NCBI RefSeq assembly: GCF_963678635.1
Contig: NC_087070.1
Span: 38,638,600 to 38,702,599, forward strand
DNA: 64,000 nt
Direction: 5' to 3'
Source of the DNA: Symsagittifera roscoffensis
Lineage: Eukaryota; Xenacoelomorpha; Acoela; Convolutidae
The stretch's first letter is position 1. Every line of letters starts with the position of its first letter. Shown here piece after piece: positions 22,401 through 35,547 of this stretch. The position numbers were made by a program, and so were the translations under genes. Below the pieces are notes generated by a model. The model had not been told where the DNA came from, ran no database searches, and saw only the letters and a program-made list of their open reading frames with translations.

Positions 22401-25095
22401 GCTTCGACGACTCCGGGAACGGAGGAGGACTTCAAACCCCAAAAGGCAAACGCTAAAAGGGGTTCGATTAGTGGACAAACGTGGGAAGTGCACATCGGCA
22501 AGGAATGGCTTTCGACTCAACACCAAGCCATTGCGGCGGCCTTGGGCTACCCAACAGAAGGCCGAAAATAATAAGCTAGAGTTGCGAAACCAGCTGGGCG
22601 GTCTTGAGAGAACCTGCTGCTAGAGTAATTTGAAGATGCAATGAGAGCACCCTCGTCGGCCTTGCCATTGATAGCGAATCCTTTTGTCAGAACGGCATTT
22701 TGATTTGATTTTCACATGGAGTTTTGCGGGAGTGGCATTAGAGGCGTTGACCTCGGACAACAGACTTAAGCTGGGCGACAAGGGTCTGCGGGTGTACCAA
22801 ATGCTGGTGCAGCATATTGATCGAGACAACTCGGGATTGAGCCTGCTCGGGACAACTCGGGGTTGAGCCAGGAGAAAAGATGCCACTTGTTTCTTGAGGT
22901 GGATCATGTCAGTGATAACCGACACTACTGTTCAAGTGTAACTTCAAAAAGCTATGGGAAGTAAAACTATGGGAAAGAGAGTTTCTATTGTCATCCTGAA
23001 CGTGTACCAGAGTACTGGAATCGAAAAAGAATAGAGCTCAAGGCAGTCTCTAGAGAGCCATGGGAAGCTTGATGAAATACGAAGGTTCTACAACAAGAAA
23101 TTCGAGGAAGCGCATGACGTGCATCGTAATTTAGTCCAAGCAGAAGACTATTTGAAGCCCACAAAACGGGGAGAGTATCAATATGTGTCTGGAGTGATGG
23201 GAATAGCTTATAACCCTTTCTTGGATTCGGAGGTCGGAAACGCCAATATGAACTTTGAGGTGGCGGAATTGTTAAAGTTCTGGACGGAGCAAACCATTGA
23301 GATTGACTCGACGGAAAGGGAAAGGCCAAGCCTGGTTCTGTTACTTGAGAAGATACCAGAGGTGATCAGTGTGCCGCGCTCGAACAAGAGGGTGGAACTA
23401 AAGAAGGGAAATGAAAACGACACGTTGATTACAAATTTGGGGACTGTTTGGACGTTCTTGAGACCTTCTTGGTGCCCACATCCCTACGCGAGTTTGATTG
23501 AAGAAATCACGGAGCGAGTGAGAATGTCATCAGCAAAGGATGAGGATTTGGGGAATCTGAACGTGCTGCACAAACTGATCCTACCTCATCGAAAGGAATC
23601 GGAGAAAACAACGAGCAAGCTGGACAAGTTAGTGAAGAAGATGGAACCGGGTAGTTTTCTGGACCTAGTGTGTGGAGGTGGAGAGCATTCTTGTGACGGA
23701 CGATCCTGCGTCACAATACAATCTTTTCAGAAGGGGGAATTAGCCCCGTGGTTTGGTGACATCACGGAGAAAGAAAAAAAGTGAGGTGCAGATAGTGGCT
23801 GAATGCTATGCGAGCACCACTGTGAACTTAGCGAAGGCATTGGGATTCTTCTCGAGGATGTGCAGCTTGCAATCACTGGAGATGCTAGAGTCCGAACACC
23901 ATTTGTTGACGGCGTTGAGCATGGAGTCGTGGCCTGGAGTGTTACAAATGGTCCAGAAACACATCAGAGGATGAAAGATTGTTCTTGAGGCGGAGATGAG
24001 ATTTCCCGTGAGTGAAGCCTACAGCTTGCCAATGAATGCGGAATCTCTAGTGGGATCGGTAAAGGCCAACCTGTGTGAAAGCCACTACCCGTTACACATG
24101 GCGATTGTGGAGGCATCCATCCAGAGGGTTTTAATTGACAAAGCCTTCTCGATACCTAAGTGTGTACGCCTGGCTCGAATGTCACATCACTCACATAGAC
24201 TGTTAAAGAAGGTCCTGGGAGCTGTGCCGGGGGATCAAAAAGAGAACTTGAGTGAGATCTGGAGGGAGGAACTCTTGAGCTTAGAAAGTGAAAACACTAT
24301 TGATTTCGAGAGGTAGAACACGATCGGGAAAGCGATGAATAGTGCCCCAGCCATGGTAAAAAATGATGTGACACATGAGAAAATGATGAAGTTTGAACCT
24401 CTGTTGGAAGCTTCTGGATAACGCAACCTCCGGAGTATCAACTTGACACACGGGGAATGCCCATGCCACTGTCTGGCGCAGGCATTGTGGTATCCGGAGC
24501 ATTCGAACCTCTGCTTGATGTGTGACGTGGAAGAAATTCGGTCAATCGGGTTACCCGATCATCAGCAGAAGGTCACCCTTTTCGTGGTGAGCTCGATGCT
24601 GGCGTTGCGGAGTAGAGGGTACCAACAGTGGAATCAATATATGCCGTTGATTACAGCCGGAGGCTTGAGTTGTTTGAGACTGCGTTCAAAGTATTCTCTA
24701 TACCCATGGAGATGAGGCACGTGTGGAGTCGCATAAGATTCTTCCCATGGTTTCGAGCGACGTTGACGTTTTGGTTGTACACGGTGACGAAGGATCACAT
24801 GAAGAAACATCAGAAAGAGTATCGACAGTTCCTGGCCACGATTGGGCCGGAAATTTTCGAGACCCTTGCTATCCATCGCAATAAGATAACCACGTGTTGG
24901 AAGAGAGTTGGTAGAGTGTCTCGAAATAACACTAAAGCGAGTGAATCGAAATTGGAGGAGGTCTTGGCGAAGAACGTGAGCCTGAGTTTGCACAATTCCT
25001 ATTGCTTGAATAGGGAATCTAAAATGAAGCTTCTGCCGAATCAGGCGAAAAGGCTACAGGAGCAAAGGAGTGGATGGGGGTCTACAAAAAACTGA

Positions 25096-26271
25096 AGGCA
25101 TGGGAAGAGATCGTAATCAGTTCCGATGACGAAGAAGAACTGGAAAGGCAGATTACGATGTCGAGTGTGTCAAGACCCAGTACCTCGAAGACAAGGGGCA
25201 CGAAGTGAAGAGGGTGTTCAGGGATTGGTTCTTGAGTCGTTAACGGGGGAAAGAAAAAGGGGCTTGAGTGTGAAGTCAGATGAAGTCAGAGGGCAGGGAA
25301 AAGAAATTTTAATGAAAAAATTTGTTACTGATATGCTATATCTACTATGTAAATCAAAATGCTGCATAACATTTTTCTGATTGAACGAAAGAAAAAAAAT
25401 TTAATGATAGCTTACAAAGGGGAAGTTCAGGGTGCAGGTGTATGCAGATTTTGATTGCTGTTTACCGATAATGTGACAATTTTGCATGGTTGTGAATTTT
25501 GGGGTGTAGATAAAGTTAAATCTGCTGCAAAATTCTGTATATGACCACTGGCACTGTATCTTGAGACGCACTCAACTTTCTGGGGGCTCAATGACAGAAG
25601 GCGACACGCGATCAGGACATCGATCTTGAGTCCGGGGTGTATGTGCCAGTCGGTCATATTTGGAAGTTTGACCTTGCGAAAGTGTTTGGTCTTGAGTTTT
25701 GGGTGAAATGCAATTTTTCAAAAAGACGAATTGAGCATGCAATTCTCAAATTTCTCGCGACAACTGAAAATACAAGAAAATTAAGATCAGAAGAACCGAA
25801 CTACAATCGCGGTAAAGTAGTCAAAAACAGCAGCAGGAAATTGATATTCGCATTTTCCAATACATAATTCGAGCATGAGTAGAGCAGTCTTATTCTTTGC
25901 AGAAGACGGAAAGTGATCGCGAGTAGAGAAGAAATAAATCAGAGTGAACCTTCGGTGGAAAAGGTGGACAGCTGAAGCTGCCCAATGGTCCAGGTCAAAA
26001 ACTTGTTTCTTGAGTTAAGCCTTGCTTATTTCAAACTTATCGAGTTATACTTAATTACCCAATCAATTCTAGAGTTGCTTTATGATTTAGTTACTCGATT
26101 CTAGTGGCCGTGTCGGTATTTGAGCACCTAATGTAATTTCTTGAGTGTAATTTATTTTGTTATGTTGAGTTAGGGAGAGTTTTTAGGTTGATCCATCTGA
26201 AATGGATCAAAGGTCCACTGTCTAATAAAATGTAACTGTACATAAGATTCCGACCCTGTTTTTAACGGCGT
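25096..26271. other. Tail of copy A, mostly non-coding
   Basis: The first 150 bp still align with copy B (shared SSGPVPRKQR-like and acidic segments). After about 25300 no coding sequence is seen. A 9-bp hairpin (TTGATCCAT 26188-26196 / ATGGATCAA 26202-26210) stands just before AATAAA at 26224-26229, so the transcript end of copy A is probably here. No LTR partner was found upstream of gag. Confidence 0.45.
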
Positions 26272-26730
26272 TCGCGTATTTTAGGTATTATGAGACCTGA
26301 GTAATGGGGCGTTCTTATTTTCTAGAGTGGGGGGTATTTTGGTAGCGGCGTTTAAGCTGTAACGCGGCTTTTAGTCTCATGTCGCAAGTGAACCGAATTG
26401 GCTCCGACCACTTGAGGTAAAAAAAACACAAGATATAGTGTCCCTGACTCTTGAGCCAATGGTTATAGGACCTATTTTTCTTTAACCTCATATGTGACTT
26501 AAGAAGGCGACTGTTACAAGAAATAGTCCCTATAATCATTGGCTCAAGGTTCAGGGACACTACCTTTTGGGTTTTTGCGCCTCATTCTGTCGGAGCAAAT
26601 TCGGTTCGCTCAAAACATGGGTTATCAAGATCGTGTTACAGCTTAAAGGCTACTACCAAAATAACCCCCCTACCACTCCAGAAATAAGCAGGTCCCCAAA
26701 GCTAGGTCTCTAAATGCCTGAAACACAAGA
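26272..26730. repeat. Foldback (MITE-like) inverted repeat
   Basis: Two arms of about 210 bp, roughly 26272-26497 and 26509-26730, are imperfect reverse complements. Matching blocks include GAGACCT/AGGTCTC, TGGGG/CCCCA, GGGTATTTTGGTAG/CTACCAAAATAACCC, TAAGCTGTAAC/GTTACAGCTTA and TAGTGTCCCTGA/TCAGGGACACTA. Arm identity is about three quarters by eye. No coding potential; it is a non-autonomous foldback or decayed palindromic insertion. Confidence 0.8.
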
Positions 26731-28015
26731 AAGCTGAAATTTTCAAAAATACCAGTTTTCCTTATATTCAAGAGAAAACTTCAGGATATGAACGATTGGC
26801 ACATTCTCCACGGACTCTGAAGTGCAGCTACTTGAAATTCGAAACCAATCTTTACTCGACTCGGAAAACTCATCAATTTTTTTGTTAAGTACTCGAACTC
26901 TCCCTTCAATTACTCGAATGTAAATAACATTCATCCGTTATCTCTTCTCTTGACTCTTAGGGCTAAATTTTTACGCTGAATTCGAAAATGACTATCTCCT
27001 AGGTTTTTTGTTTGGTGATTTTTTAGGGTGAACCTTTAACATGAAAATTATGTGCCAAGCCATGTGGAATGTGCTTACCACATGTGCAACATTTTAAACA
27101 TCAGACCCGCAATCCGTAATCATGGTGGAAATGTCGTCGAAAGAAAGGCCAAACATGGCAAGTCTTTCTTTTAGAAGGCGCTGGGTTCTTTCATGTCCAC
27201 AGAGCGTATCGAAGGGGATTAATCCAAGAACGTGACTTTGCTTTCCATTGTATAAAAACAAATGCCAATGTACTTGGCGTTACCTACCGCAGTCCACTTG
27301 TCAAAACCCATTAAGGGCAAATCAGAAGTTGGTCTTTTCGATAAAGTTACTTGAACGTGTTCAACAAGAACAAAGTATTCAGTATTTTTAGGGTGCTAAA
27401 CTTGTCAGGAGTTACATTGTATCCAAGCAGGCGCCATGTATTTTTGAAAATCGGATCGTTCACAATTTTTTTTATTGGCAAATTGGACACATACACGAGT
27501 TGGGCAGCATGACACAAACCCTTCTCTTCTTTTCCCGAGCGGTTTTCAGACACAAACGCCGTTGTTACAGAAAACTGCTTTGATCACTACATTACAATGA
27601 ACACATTGGCTCCACTTCGATTTAAGTCCGTTCACATACTCCACAAAAAATTCACTGTATACTGCGGTTTTGTTTGTAGTCTCCTTCTTCCACTCTGTTT
27701 TTGGTATCTTCGGATGGCGAGGAACTTGGATTTCCCGGTCCGTTTCGGAATCTGACATTTCTTTCCATAAAAATAAACCTAAAAAATCATGATAAAAAAT
27801 ATTAAAAAACTGTAACTCTTTATAAAATAAAATGAAAATAATAGTCGAATTTTAGAAAAAAAAAATCACTAAATGAGATAAAAGCTAAAAGAAATACTCG
27901 GATACGATTCAAAACTCGTAAATACTCGAAAAAATACTCGTCACATTTAAATACTCGAACTCGGAAACTCGAAATTAGGAATATAATACTCAATTTTGAA
28001 CGCCAGTGGTCAATT
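26731..28015 (-). mobile_element. Internally deleted, decayed hAT-type DNA transposon
   Basis: Minus-strand remnants of a transposase start with MSDSETDREIQVPRHPKI at 27758. A BED-finger-like CVHC patch follows near 27590-27610, then a segment with MGFDKWTAVGNAKYIG (27245-27300) and MITDCGSDV (27100-27130). The WT..N..Y and DCGS motifs suit the hAT RNase H fold. The reading frame has several shifts and stops, and the C-terminal half including the dimerisation region is missing. Both flanks (26835-26935 and 27885-27990) are dense in ACTCG/ACTCGA motifs, like the subterminal transposase-binding repeats of hAT elements. Terminal inverted repeats were not resolved; CACTGGCGTTC reads inward from about 28000. 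Confidence 0.6.
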
Positions 28016-28261
28016 ACAGAAGTTTGCAGCTAAAGAACCTTATCAACAATCCCAAAAATCAAAGCCATAAAAAATTGTCACTCGGTCAAAATCGCAATTA
28101 AATATGACATCTAATTTCCTTTTCGGAATTAAAAATTTTTTTTGATCAACCACTTCAGAAAATTGTCCTTCAATTTTTTGATATATAAATAGACATAGTA
28201 CATTAACCAACAATAGTTCAAAGCTTAAAGTCTCGTTCTTGTTTCCTCAATATTGATCTGA
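28016..28261. other. AT-rich spacer between the hAT remnant and copy B
   Basis: No coding sequence, repeat or RNA gene is seen. A TATATAAATA string lies near 28180. Confidence 0.4.
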
Positions 28262-31200
28262 GCTCACACTCTAGCCAAAGTTTCTTATCGCTACTCAAGA
28301 CTCGAGAATCTTCCCCGAGGACCTGACCTATTTTGTCACCTCTGCTTTCGAGGTACGGGCCCAGACGTACTTGACATTGGGATCAGCCTTGACAGTTCAT
28401 CTATATCATCGCAGCTGATCACGATTTCTTCCCCTGTTTTCAGTTGCCTGTAAGCCTGTATCCACTCTCTGTTCTTGCAGACTCTTGAGATAATTCGACA
28501 GCTTGTTCACGTTTGATTCTCTATTCAAACAAAAGGAGTTGTAAACGCTCAAGCTCACACTCTTCGCTAGATCCTCCACTAGTATCGACTCTCTCGCTTT
28601 CGTGTTATCTCTCGATAACTTGCCAGCCCGCTTCCATTCGGTGGTTATTCCAATGCGATGGGTAAGAAGCGGCCTATTGAAAGTCTTTGGTCCTAGTTCC
28701 GCCAAAAATGGGCGAAATTCCTTCAGGTGCTTCTTCATGTGTTTTTTCGTCAAGATATACAAGCAAGAGGCCAATGTTGCCCTGAACCACGAGAAAAGTC
28801 GTATTCGTCTCCAGAAGTACTTCATTTCCATCAGTATGGCGAATACCTTGCAACCAGTTTTAACAACTCAAATGCCCCGCTGTAATTGATCGCACGTATT
28901 GCTTCCACTTTAGTCGCTTTGGACTCTCGATAATTCATCACATTTTCTCAAGGGTCACTTTCTGTCGGTGGTCTGGTATCCTTATCGCGCAATTTTTTTC
29001 CAAGTCCCATCTCAGGATACCACACTGCTCTTCTTAGAATACCACTCGGTCTGTGCTACCCTATGACATGGATAGACTCCATACGTCAAGTCAATACTCC
29101 TGATGTTGGGTTCTTGAGAAACCTCGAGCAAAGGCTTAAACTCCATCATCTTCTTATGGATCGAGTCCGTCTCATCCATGGCAGAGGCATTGTTCGGTAC
29201 TTTGCCACAGTTACTCTGCTTTTCAAAGTCACTAGAATTCTCCTTCTCAAGACTCAAGAGTCCCTCTCCCCAGTTATCACTCCAACCATCCAATCTGAGT
29301 CCAGGCACTACTCCCCACATTTACTAAGCAATCGGTGCGAGTGATGTGACATCCTCGCTAGCTGTACACACTTAGGTACTCGTGAATGCCGTGAATAGAT
29401 GGTGTTCAGGCTCTAGCATCTTTAGCGACTCCAGACTACACAGTCTCGAGAAGTATCCTAGTGCCATTGCTAAGTTCACAGTTGTTTTCGCGTAGCAATC
29501 AGGTAGGATTTGCACATCACTCTTTTCTTTCTCCGCAACATCATCTAACCACGTAGCCAAGTCTTTCTTCTGAAATGACTGAATCCACATTCACGACCGT
29601 CCATACATGAGTGTACGTCTCCTCCAGTGGCTAGATCAAGACAAATGCCTGGCTCCATCTTCATCGTCAGTTCGTCTCTAGACTCCTCCAATTTGGCTTG
29701 AGACTCTTCATGATGCGGCAAAATCAACTTTTAAATCACGTTCAGGTTGCACGGGTCTTCTTTTTTTTCCTGGTAACAAATTTATCCGCTCCGTGTTCTC
29801 CTCGTTTAAGTTTATGATTAAAAAGTTTTCTTCACCACCGAGCCTCAAATCCATCCTCTTTTCAAAGCTTGGCAAACAGATGTTTTCGTGTTCATTTTCA
29901 CGAAGCAAGCCGAGGATCGGTATCCCTCTTTCTAGCGCGTTACTTTCAGTTATCTTCTCCGTTCAAAACTGCAGCAACACGAAGACTTCGAAGTTCATAT
30001 ACGTCGCTCCCAATTCTGTGCTCAAGAAAAAGTTATAGGATTAACCCATAATTCCAGAGACAAATTGATGTTCTCTCCGTTTGGAAGGTTTCGTCGAGTG
30101 CTCTTCCACCTTTATCAAGGCACGATGCAGATCATGGCTACTGACGAACTTCTTGTTTGAGAATCTTCTGATCTCAGCAATCTTCGCATGTTTGTCGAGA
30201 GATTGCTTCGAATCATTGTCCTTATCAACCCCTGCGTTTTGGTAAACTTTCAGGTTGATGCTCGAAACTCTATTTTCGAACGCCCTATTTTTCGTTACCC
30301 TCTGATAGCAAGCTCGCATCACCGCATCAGGTTTTACCGACATGTTCCATCTCAGGAAACAAATAGCATCTTTCCTCCTCGCCAAGCAGAATCGTCTCGA
30401 GTGCAGAATCGACTCGAACGACATAGTGCGTCATCACTCGGTAGACATGTAGACCTCATCGCCTAAGTTCATCTTATCGCTCGAAGTCAGACCCTCCAGT
30501 AAAACTCCAGCCAGACACCATGCGAACAGCAACTGACCCTCAGTCTTGGCGAATGGGTTCGCCGTCAAGGGCTTGGCGGAGAGATCCGCTGACTCTTGCA
30601 TTCCCTGTTCTCTTCTCGCAAGAATCTTTTACCCCCTTTAGCATTAGGTATAAAATTATTTTAAGCTATTACAATAGGTATACCCTTATTACTCGTTTTT
30701 GCTTTCACTTTATCTTTTTAGAGTGGAGCTGTCTGTACAGGATCTAGGAGTAATGTCCGGCCTCGTTTCCCGGGTATGAATAATTTTGCTGAGCAGCTCC
30801 TCTCTTGTCACTTTGTACAATTCCAGTTCCCATCAAAATTAATTGAAATCTAGCAAGAACTTCTGCCATGACTTTGATCCAGAGTACTCAGGAGCGAAGT
30901 CTTGTTTCCCTCGATGATGTTCTTTTCTTTACTCTAGTCGCTCATGAATACCACGCCTATCGCTGTCCTGACTCCCGAGCTGCAACATCAGATTCCTTCG
31001 AGGTGATCCCAAAGGTGGCGTGGCCGTGTTGGCCCATTCATCTTCATTCAGATTCTGTAGTGTTCTCGTTTGGTGCCAGTGTTGTACGTCTCAGTCGTAA
31101 TTGCTTCAGCTGGGGTTGCCCCCGTGTCCACTTCTTCATCGGCTTGATGAGCGTTCCTTCATCCTTTCCTCCATTGTCGCTTCCGAGCGCTCTCGCTTCA

Positions 31201-34200
31201 AGCATCCTCAAACCTGCTTTCCCTAAGGAGTTTTCTTTTGTCCCCAGAAGTGTCAATCGACAGAGGCAAGGATGCGATCGGATTCAGCCTCTTGTAATTA
31301 GTGAGAGGTATGAAGAGGGCGCCAGCTGCGTCAAGCTTGTGTCCCTCGTTCACCTCTTCCAACCCGTAAGGCGCCGGATACTTACTCGTGCTGCATATCA
31401 ATGCCTCTTTCAAGCCTAATTACCCTTCTTCCACTATGACCCGGCCATCATTGTATACTGAATCCTTTTGTCGATTCCGGCCTTCTCAAGCACACTTTTA
31501 ACTTCACGCGCATCCCATCTTGGTGGCATCGGCCGCTTCAAGACTCTTGCTGCATCCGTACACGAATTGATCTTCGTCTCACAGGAGTGAAAGTACGCGG
31601 TCGCTGAGTACCCATAAAACAAGGGATCTCAGTCATGCGTGAACACTCTATGTTGTCGCCCCACCACCTTTCTAGCCTGCACAGACTTCATCAGCAAGGC
31701 ATTGTTCAATCCCACGGTTATTCGCCCCACGATGTGATACTCTGGAAGCGACATCTCGTTTAAGAATGACGCCCAGTTTTCTCCTTATTAACTCGAAGCC
31801 TCCGTCCAAGGCGGTTTTGTCAAGATTTCCTCGGCCTGATTCTCAGGAGGGTTTAAATTACAGAACTTCGGGTAAGCTTCAATTGGGCCCTGTCGCTTTT
31901 CCCCATTCTGCATTGCAGTTGTCCTCTGAAAATCAACACTATCAACTCAGGGTCCTTGATCTTTCCAAAGAACACCGTCTCGCTCAATTGAGCTCTCATG
32001 TGTTCTTGTTTGCACCAATTTAGTGCCTTCCCATCTAGAATGCTGATTAAACTCAGATGCTCAAATGTGTCACTGAGTGCCGAAACGCCGTAATCAAGGA
32101 ATCTGGAAAGGCATAGGTCACTGCCGGTCCATAGACGCAAGTCACTACTTCTCCTAGCCCTCTTATTACTTTGAGGGGATCCGATCGCATGGCCAGAGTT
32201 AGGTCGGTCATGAGAGGCATACCCCCATTTACTTGAACAACCTACTCTCTAGTTAATGGTTACATTTCTTCTCCCGTCAAGTGCCTGTTCTGCACCAGGC
32301 GATACTCTGCCAGGAATGTTTTCAGTCTCGCGGTATTTTTTTACACGTAGGTTTTGAGGCTGGTATGAACTTTAGCCATGGCAATCGGGAACACATATTT
32401 CATTAGACAATGAAAAACCACCAGATTCCCATGCGTTAGGAGGCCCAAGGTCTCCACAACCCTACCGAACAAGAAGGCTGGCCCCATGTTGAACAGGCTT
32501 CTATAGAATAGCAATTATAATGCTAGTAACAAATTGGTCGACGTGCTCAAGAAGTATCAAATGAAGGCTTCAAAGAGAACAACTCATCCATGTACTTCTT
32601 TTCCAAGCATGGACTTAAGAATCCCAATATCTAATGTGCCTTCCTTGTTCTCAAAACTCCTGTTGCGTGATCCCTCCAGAAATGGTTGATGGTAGTGTCA
32701 CTCGCCAACGAGACAAACGTTCCCACCGTCAATCTTTTCCTCTCCGCCTGCTTAAGCTGGTTCTGCATGAACTCCCTCAACTGCATTATCAAAATAGGAG
32801 TTGTCACTTTTGTTTTAACACTAACAATTTCAAGCCTCGGCACTAGGAACGGCAGCCATCCTCGCTTTTGTGTGAGGCGATACACCAACGACTCTCGCTG
32901 TTTCGCTGCCTCGACCACACTTCTTCGGTCATGTACACGTCGCTTAGACTGTGAAATCAATGTTCCAGGCACACAAGCTCGTGGTCAAGTAGTTGATCAC
33001 GTAATTGTCGTCGTTGATTTCTGGTTTGAGCTTCAATTGCCTCGCCAGATTCGAGACTTCTAAGCACAAAACCTCATCGATCAAGTCTCACTATCAAGAC
33101 CTCTGCAATCTCGTAAAAGTCTCTCAGGGCATGAGACATATCTGTCCAACCTGCCGCTAATTCAGACCTCAAAAGTTTCAAGTCCTCTGGTTCCATTTCA
33201 CAATTAGGGGCAGCCATCAGCATTCGCAGTTCGCTGCTCTCTGCTATCAGGACCAGCACCGCATAGACAAACTGAACGGTCGGTGGCATATTCGCTTACC
33301 CAGGCGACGACGTGTACACACTACTCCTGTCTTCGATCCTAGAATAACCGCCACCAGCTCTTGTGTTTCGTTCATCGCAAGGTCTGTACCGCTTCCCAGA
33401 TCTTGTTCGGCGTGGGTTCTCCATTCCTCGTTGGTCATTCATCCCCGCATAAACCACAGCTCGGGCTCGCATGGCGTCTCCGACGTAACTGCCACCACAG
33501 TTCTGCACCTGGCAAAACATACCCAAGAGTTTCCGGCCAGAAGAACTTCTCCGCCGTTCCCGCGAAGTTCAAAATCGCGACGATTATTACTCGAGCGGCT
33601 CCCGAATCCAAACAATCATAGGCGACCAGTGCTTTGGCTAATTTGCTCCAAATTTCTCTCAATAACTCGCATCATTTGACCTCTCAAAAACTCGCATCAT
33701 TCGACAGCTCATTCGACGCCAAAATCGCAATACTCGGGACACCTAATGAATCCGCCGTTTCCAATGTCCTTTCTCGAAAAATACGCGCCTCGTGCGCTTT
33801 TAGCCAGTCCACACAAATGTGATTTTTCAGGTCCTCATGAGAAAAGCTCTTGAGTTCTAGAACCTTTGTCCATTCTTGTCTGCATGCCAACTCTTTTATG
33901 TCAAGGTCCCTTACCTTCTCTAAGTTTCGTACCCTTCTCATGCCCTCCAGAAGTTTTCCTGACGACTTCGTCTCATGGCCTCTCTCAACCACTACAATGG
34001 AAGACATCACTGAGCTCTGTGGCTGCGATGAGCCTCTTTTGTCCTTCTCTAGGGATGTCGAGCCTGGCTGCCTACATCTGCTGTTCGCTGAACTGTCTTT
34101 AGAATCGACTTTCTCCTTGCGTGGCTTCCATGGTCTGACTGGGAATTAGGAGGTTTTGGAGGTGGGCTAAAAACAACTGCTCGGTTTCCGGCAAATCCGA

Positions 34201-35547
34201 CTCCAGATTGTTCATATGTCTCTGAAAGACATTGTTCAGCCACTCGATGCCTTTGGGTCGATCAAAGTGTATGCCATCAGATGAACATCCGCCTGGTAGG
34301 CAATCCTCCATCATGCGGGGGGCCACCTCTGGATCTCAAGTATTACCTCATTGATATGACATACCCTCTCGTTCATGCTCAGTCCATTCTCATCCAGCAG
34401 CATGTTGTATGGCACCGTACAAAAAGTCAGTATCGTAGGATCCAAATAGATTCTAACCTCTTGTAACGAGCAGCTCACTTTCTCTGGCAGTTTTTATCTT
34501 CCTAGATTTGCCTCTAGAAACGTTTTTCGAGCTCATCATCATGTTGACGGTCTGTATCTTCCTCCCTTCTGGTATTTCCAGTGAAGTCAACATTTAGGGC
34601 ATCGCTGCACCTGAGAAGCTCAAGACACATATTTGCGAGTGCGTCCCGACTCTCGTGATAATCATGACTAAGCTGCACCCTATTATCAGTTGGACTGCGC
34701 CCTGAGGTATTCTCGGTTTCGTCAGGTAGTCCACCCAGACCACTTTGTGGAAGGCTGCTCTCCTTTCCCATTTGGCATATGTCCAGTCCTCCCTGTGGTG
34801 CCGGTTGCATCTCCCGTTGACGTCCTTCTTGTAATTTGAATATGTTCGCACCAATTACCGGTTGCTTCTTCCAAGTGACTGGTTCGCCTTCCTTCGGGGT
34901 GCTCTAGGGTGTTGTTGCCTGCAGTTTCTCCTGGAACTCCTTGAGATGGGAATTTCCCGCACTACCTTGGATACCACAGGTTGAAGTGGGTGTCAGGCCA
35001 GGTAGTGCCACATCCACTGCGAGCGGCTTAGTTTGACTCAAGTCCAGATCTCTCAAGGACGGCGTGGGCTCTGGAGGGGTCCACGTCTCTAAATCTTTGC
35101 TAATTGTTCCTGAGCCACTTAATCAAGATTCGACAAGTTACAGCTTCGACTCAAGCCTTCCGGTCCTCATTTTTGGTTTTCTCCTGCTGCAATTTCTGGA
35201 TCGAGCTCTGATTTTAGCCTGTCCCGCGTGGCAGCTTCCTGCGCCAATTTCTGGACTTGCTCAAATTCCGACTTCGAGTGGTCGCGGTGTCCGCCTCCTC
35301 TTGCAACTTCCGGTCCTGCTCAAATCCTCTCGAGCCTGCAAGGGTGCTCCACGACAATCACCTGGTTTACTCTTGATTCGAGACCCCATCTTACGTGTAA
35401 CCCACCATCAGTACAGTTTACATTTCAGACTCCCTGCCTTCTGGTTGTGACTCCAGCTAAAGAATGGCATTCAACCGCCATCCGCTCGTCCACAAGTGAA
35501 TAGTCCAGATTCATCAGATGCCTATACATTTCATCAAGATTGGCCAT
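28262..35547 (-). pseudogene. Fossil accessory module of copy B
   Basis: This counterpart of 16572-25095 starts MANLDEMYRHLMNLDYSLVDER at 35547. SGNH motifs are present in order: an LIIG-S block near 34650-34680, then SSDGIHFDRPKG near 34245-34280. Downstream segments match copy A in sequence and order, for example RKYPAPYGLEEVNEG near 31340, the 29012-30424 block and the C-terminal ETAVSLSVYNSFCLNRES-type region near 28500-28560. Broken throughout. Confidence 0.6.

Larger units (their letters stand above)
16572..25095 (+). pseudogene. Fossil accessory coding module of copy A (about 8.5 kb)
   Basis: This is a long run of coding remnants in one direction. It begins MADRFWKSMPAALKK, continues through a charged coiled-coil (about 17000-17220, Arg/Glu/Asp heptad-like), an SGNH hydrolase-like domain (17780-18240) and a second SGNH-like domain (18800-19450). 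Unrecognised globular segments follow, for example at 19917-20498, 20959-22197, 23119-23784 and 24628-25095. Copy B has recognisable counterparts for most of these in the same order, such as KYRAPYGLEE near 21310 and FYGYSATAYFH near 31610. Apart from the SGNH motifs I recognise no family. The module is heavily broken. Whether it encoded one giant polyprotein or several proteins cannot be told. Confidence 0.65.
6709..26271 (+). mobile_element. Giant Ty3/gypsy-type retroelement, copy A (old, heavily broken)
   Basis: About 19.5 kb in one orientation. The order is gag with two zinc knuckles, an aspartic protease, reverse transcriptase and RNase H (amplified in tandem), an integrase, a post-integrase ORF, a short non-coding joint with tandem repeats, then a 9-kb accessory coding module with SGNH hydrolase-like domains and a 1.2-kb non-coding tail. 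Copy B (28.3-40.7 kb, minus strand) repeats this order from RT onward, which argues that the accessory module belongs to the element. I found no convincing LTR pair, so the ends are approximate. Copy A has a few dozen breaks. Usual Ty3/gypsy elements are 5-8 kb, so this family is unusually large. Confidence 0.75.

Noticed and set aside
26026-26075. Resemblance of a TTAATTACCCAA string to the nematode SL1 spliced leader
   Set aside because: The match is short, no donor follows and no Sm site is seen; chance similarity in AT-rich DNA.
6709-26271. LTR pair for copy A (for example around 16.1-16.5 kb and 25.9-26.2 kb)
   Set aside because: Both stretches have TTCTTGAG motifs and a polyadenylation-like end, but I could not align them over any useful length or find a TG...CA pair with target duplication.
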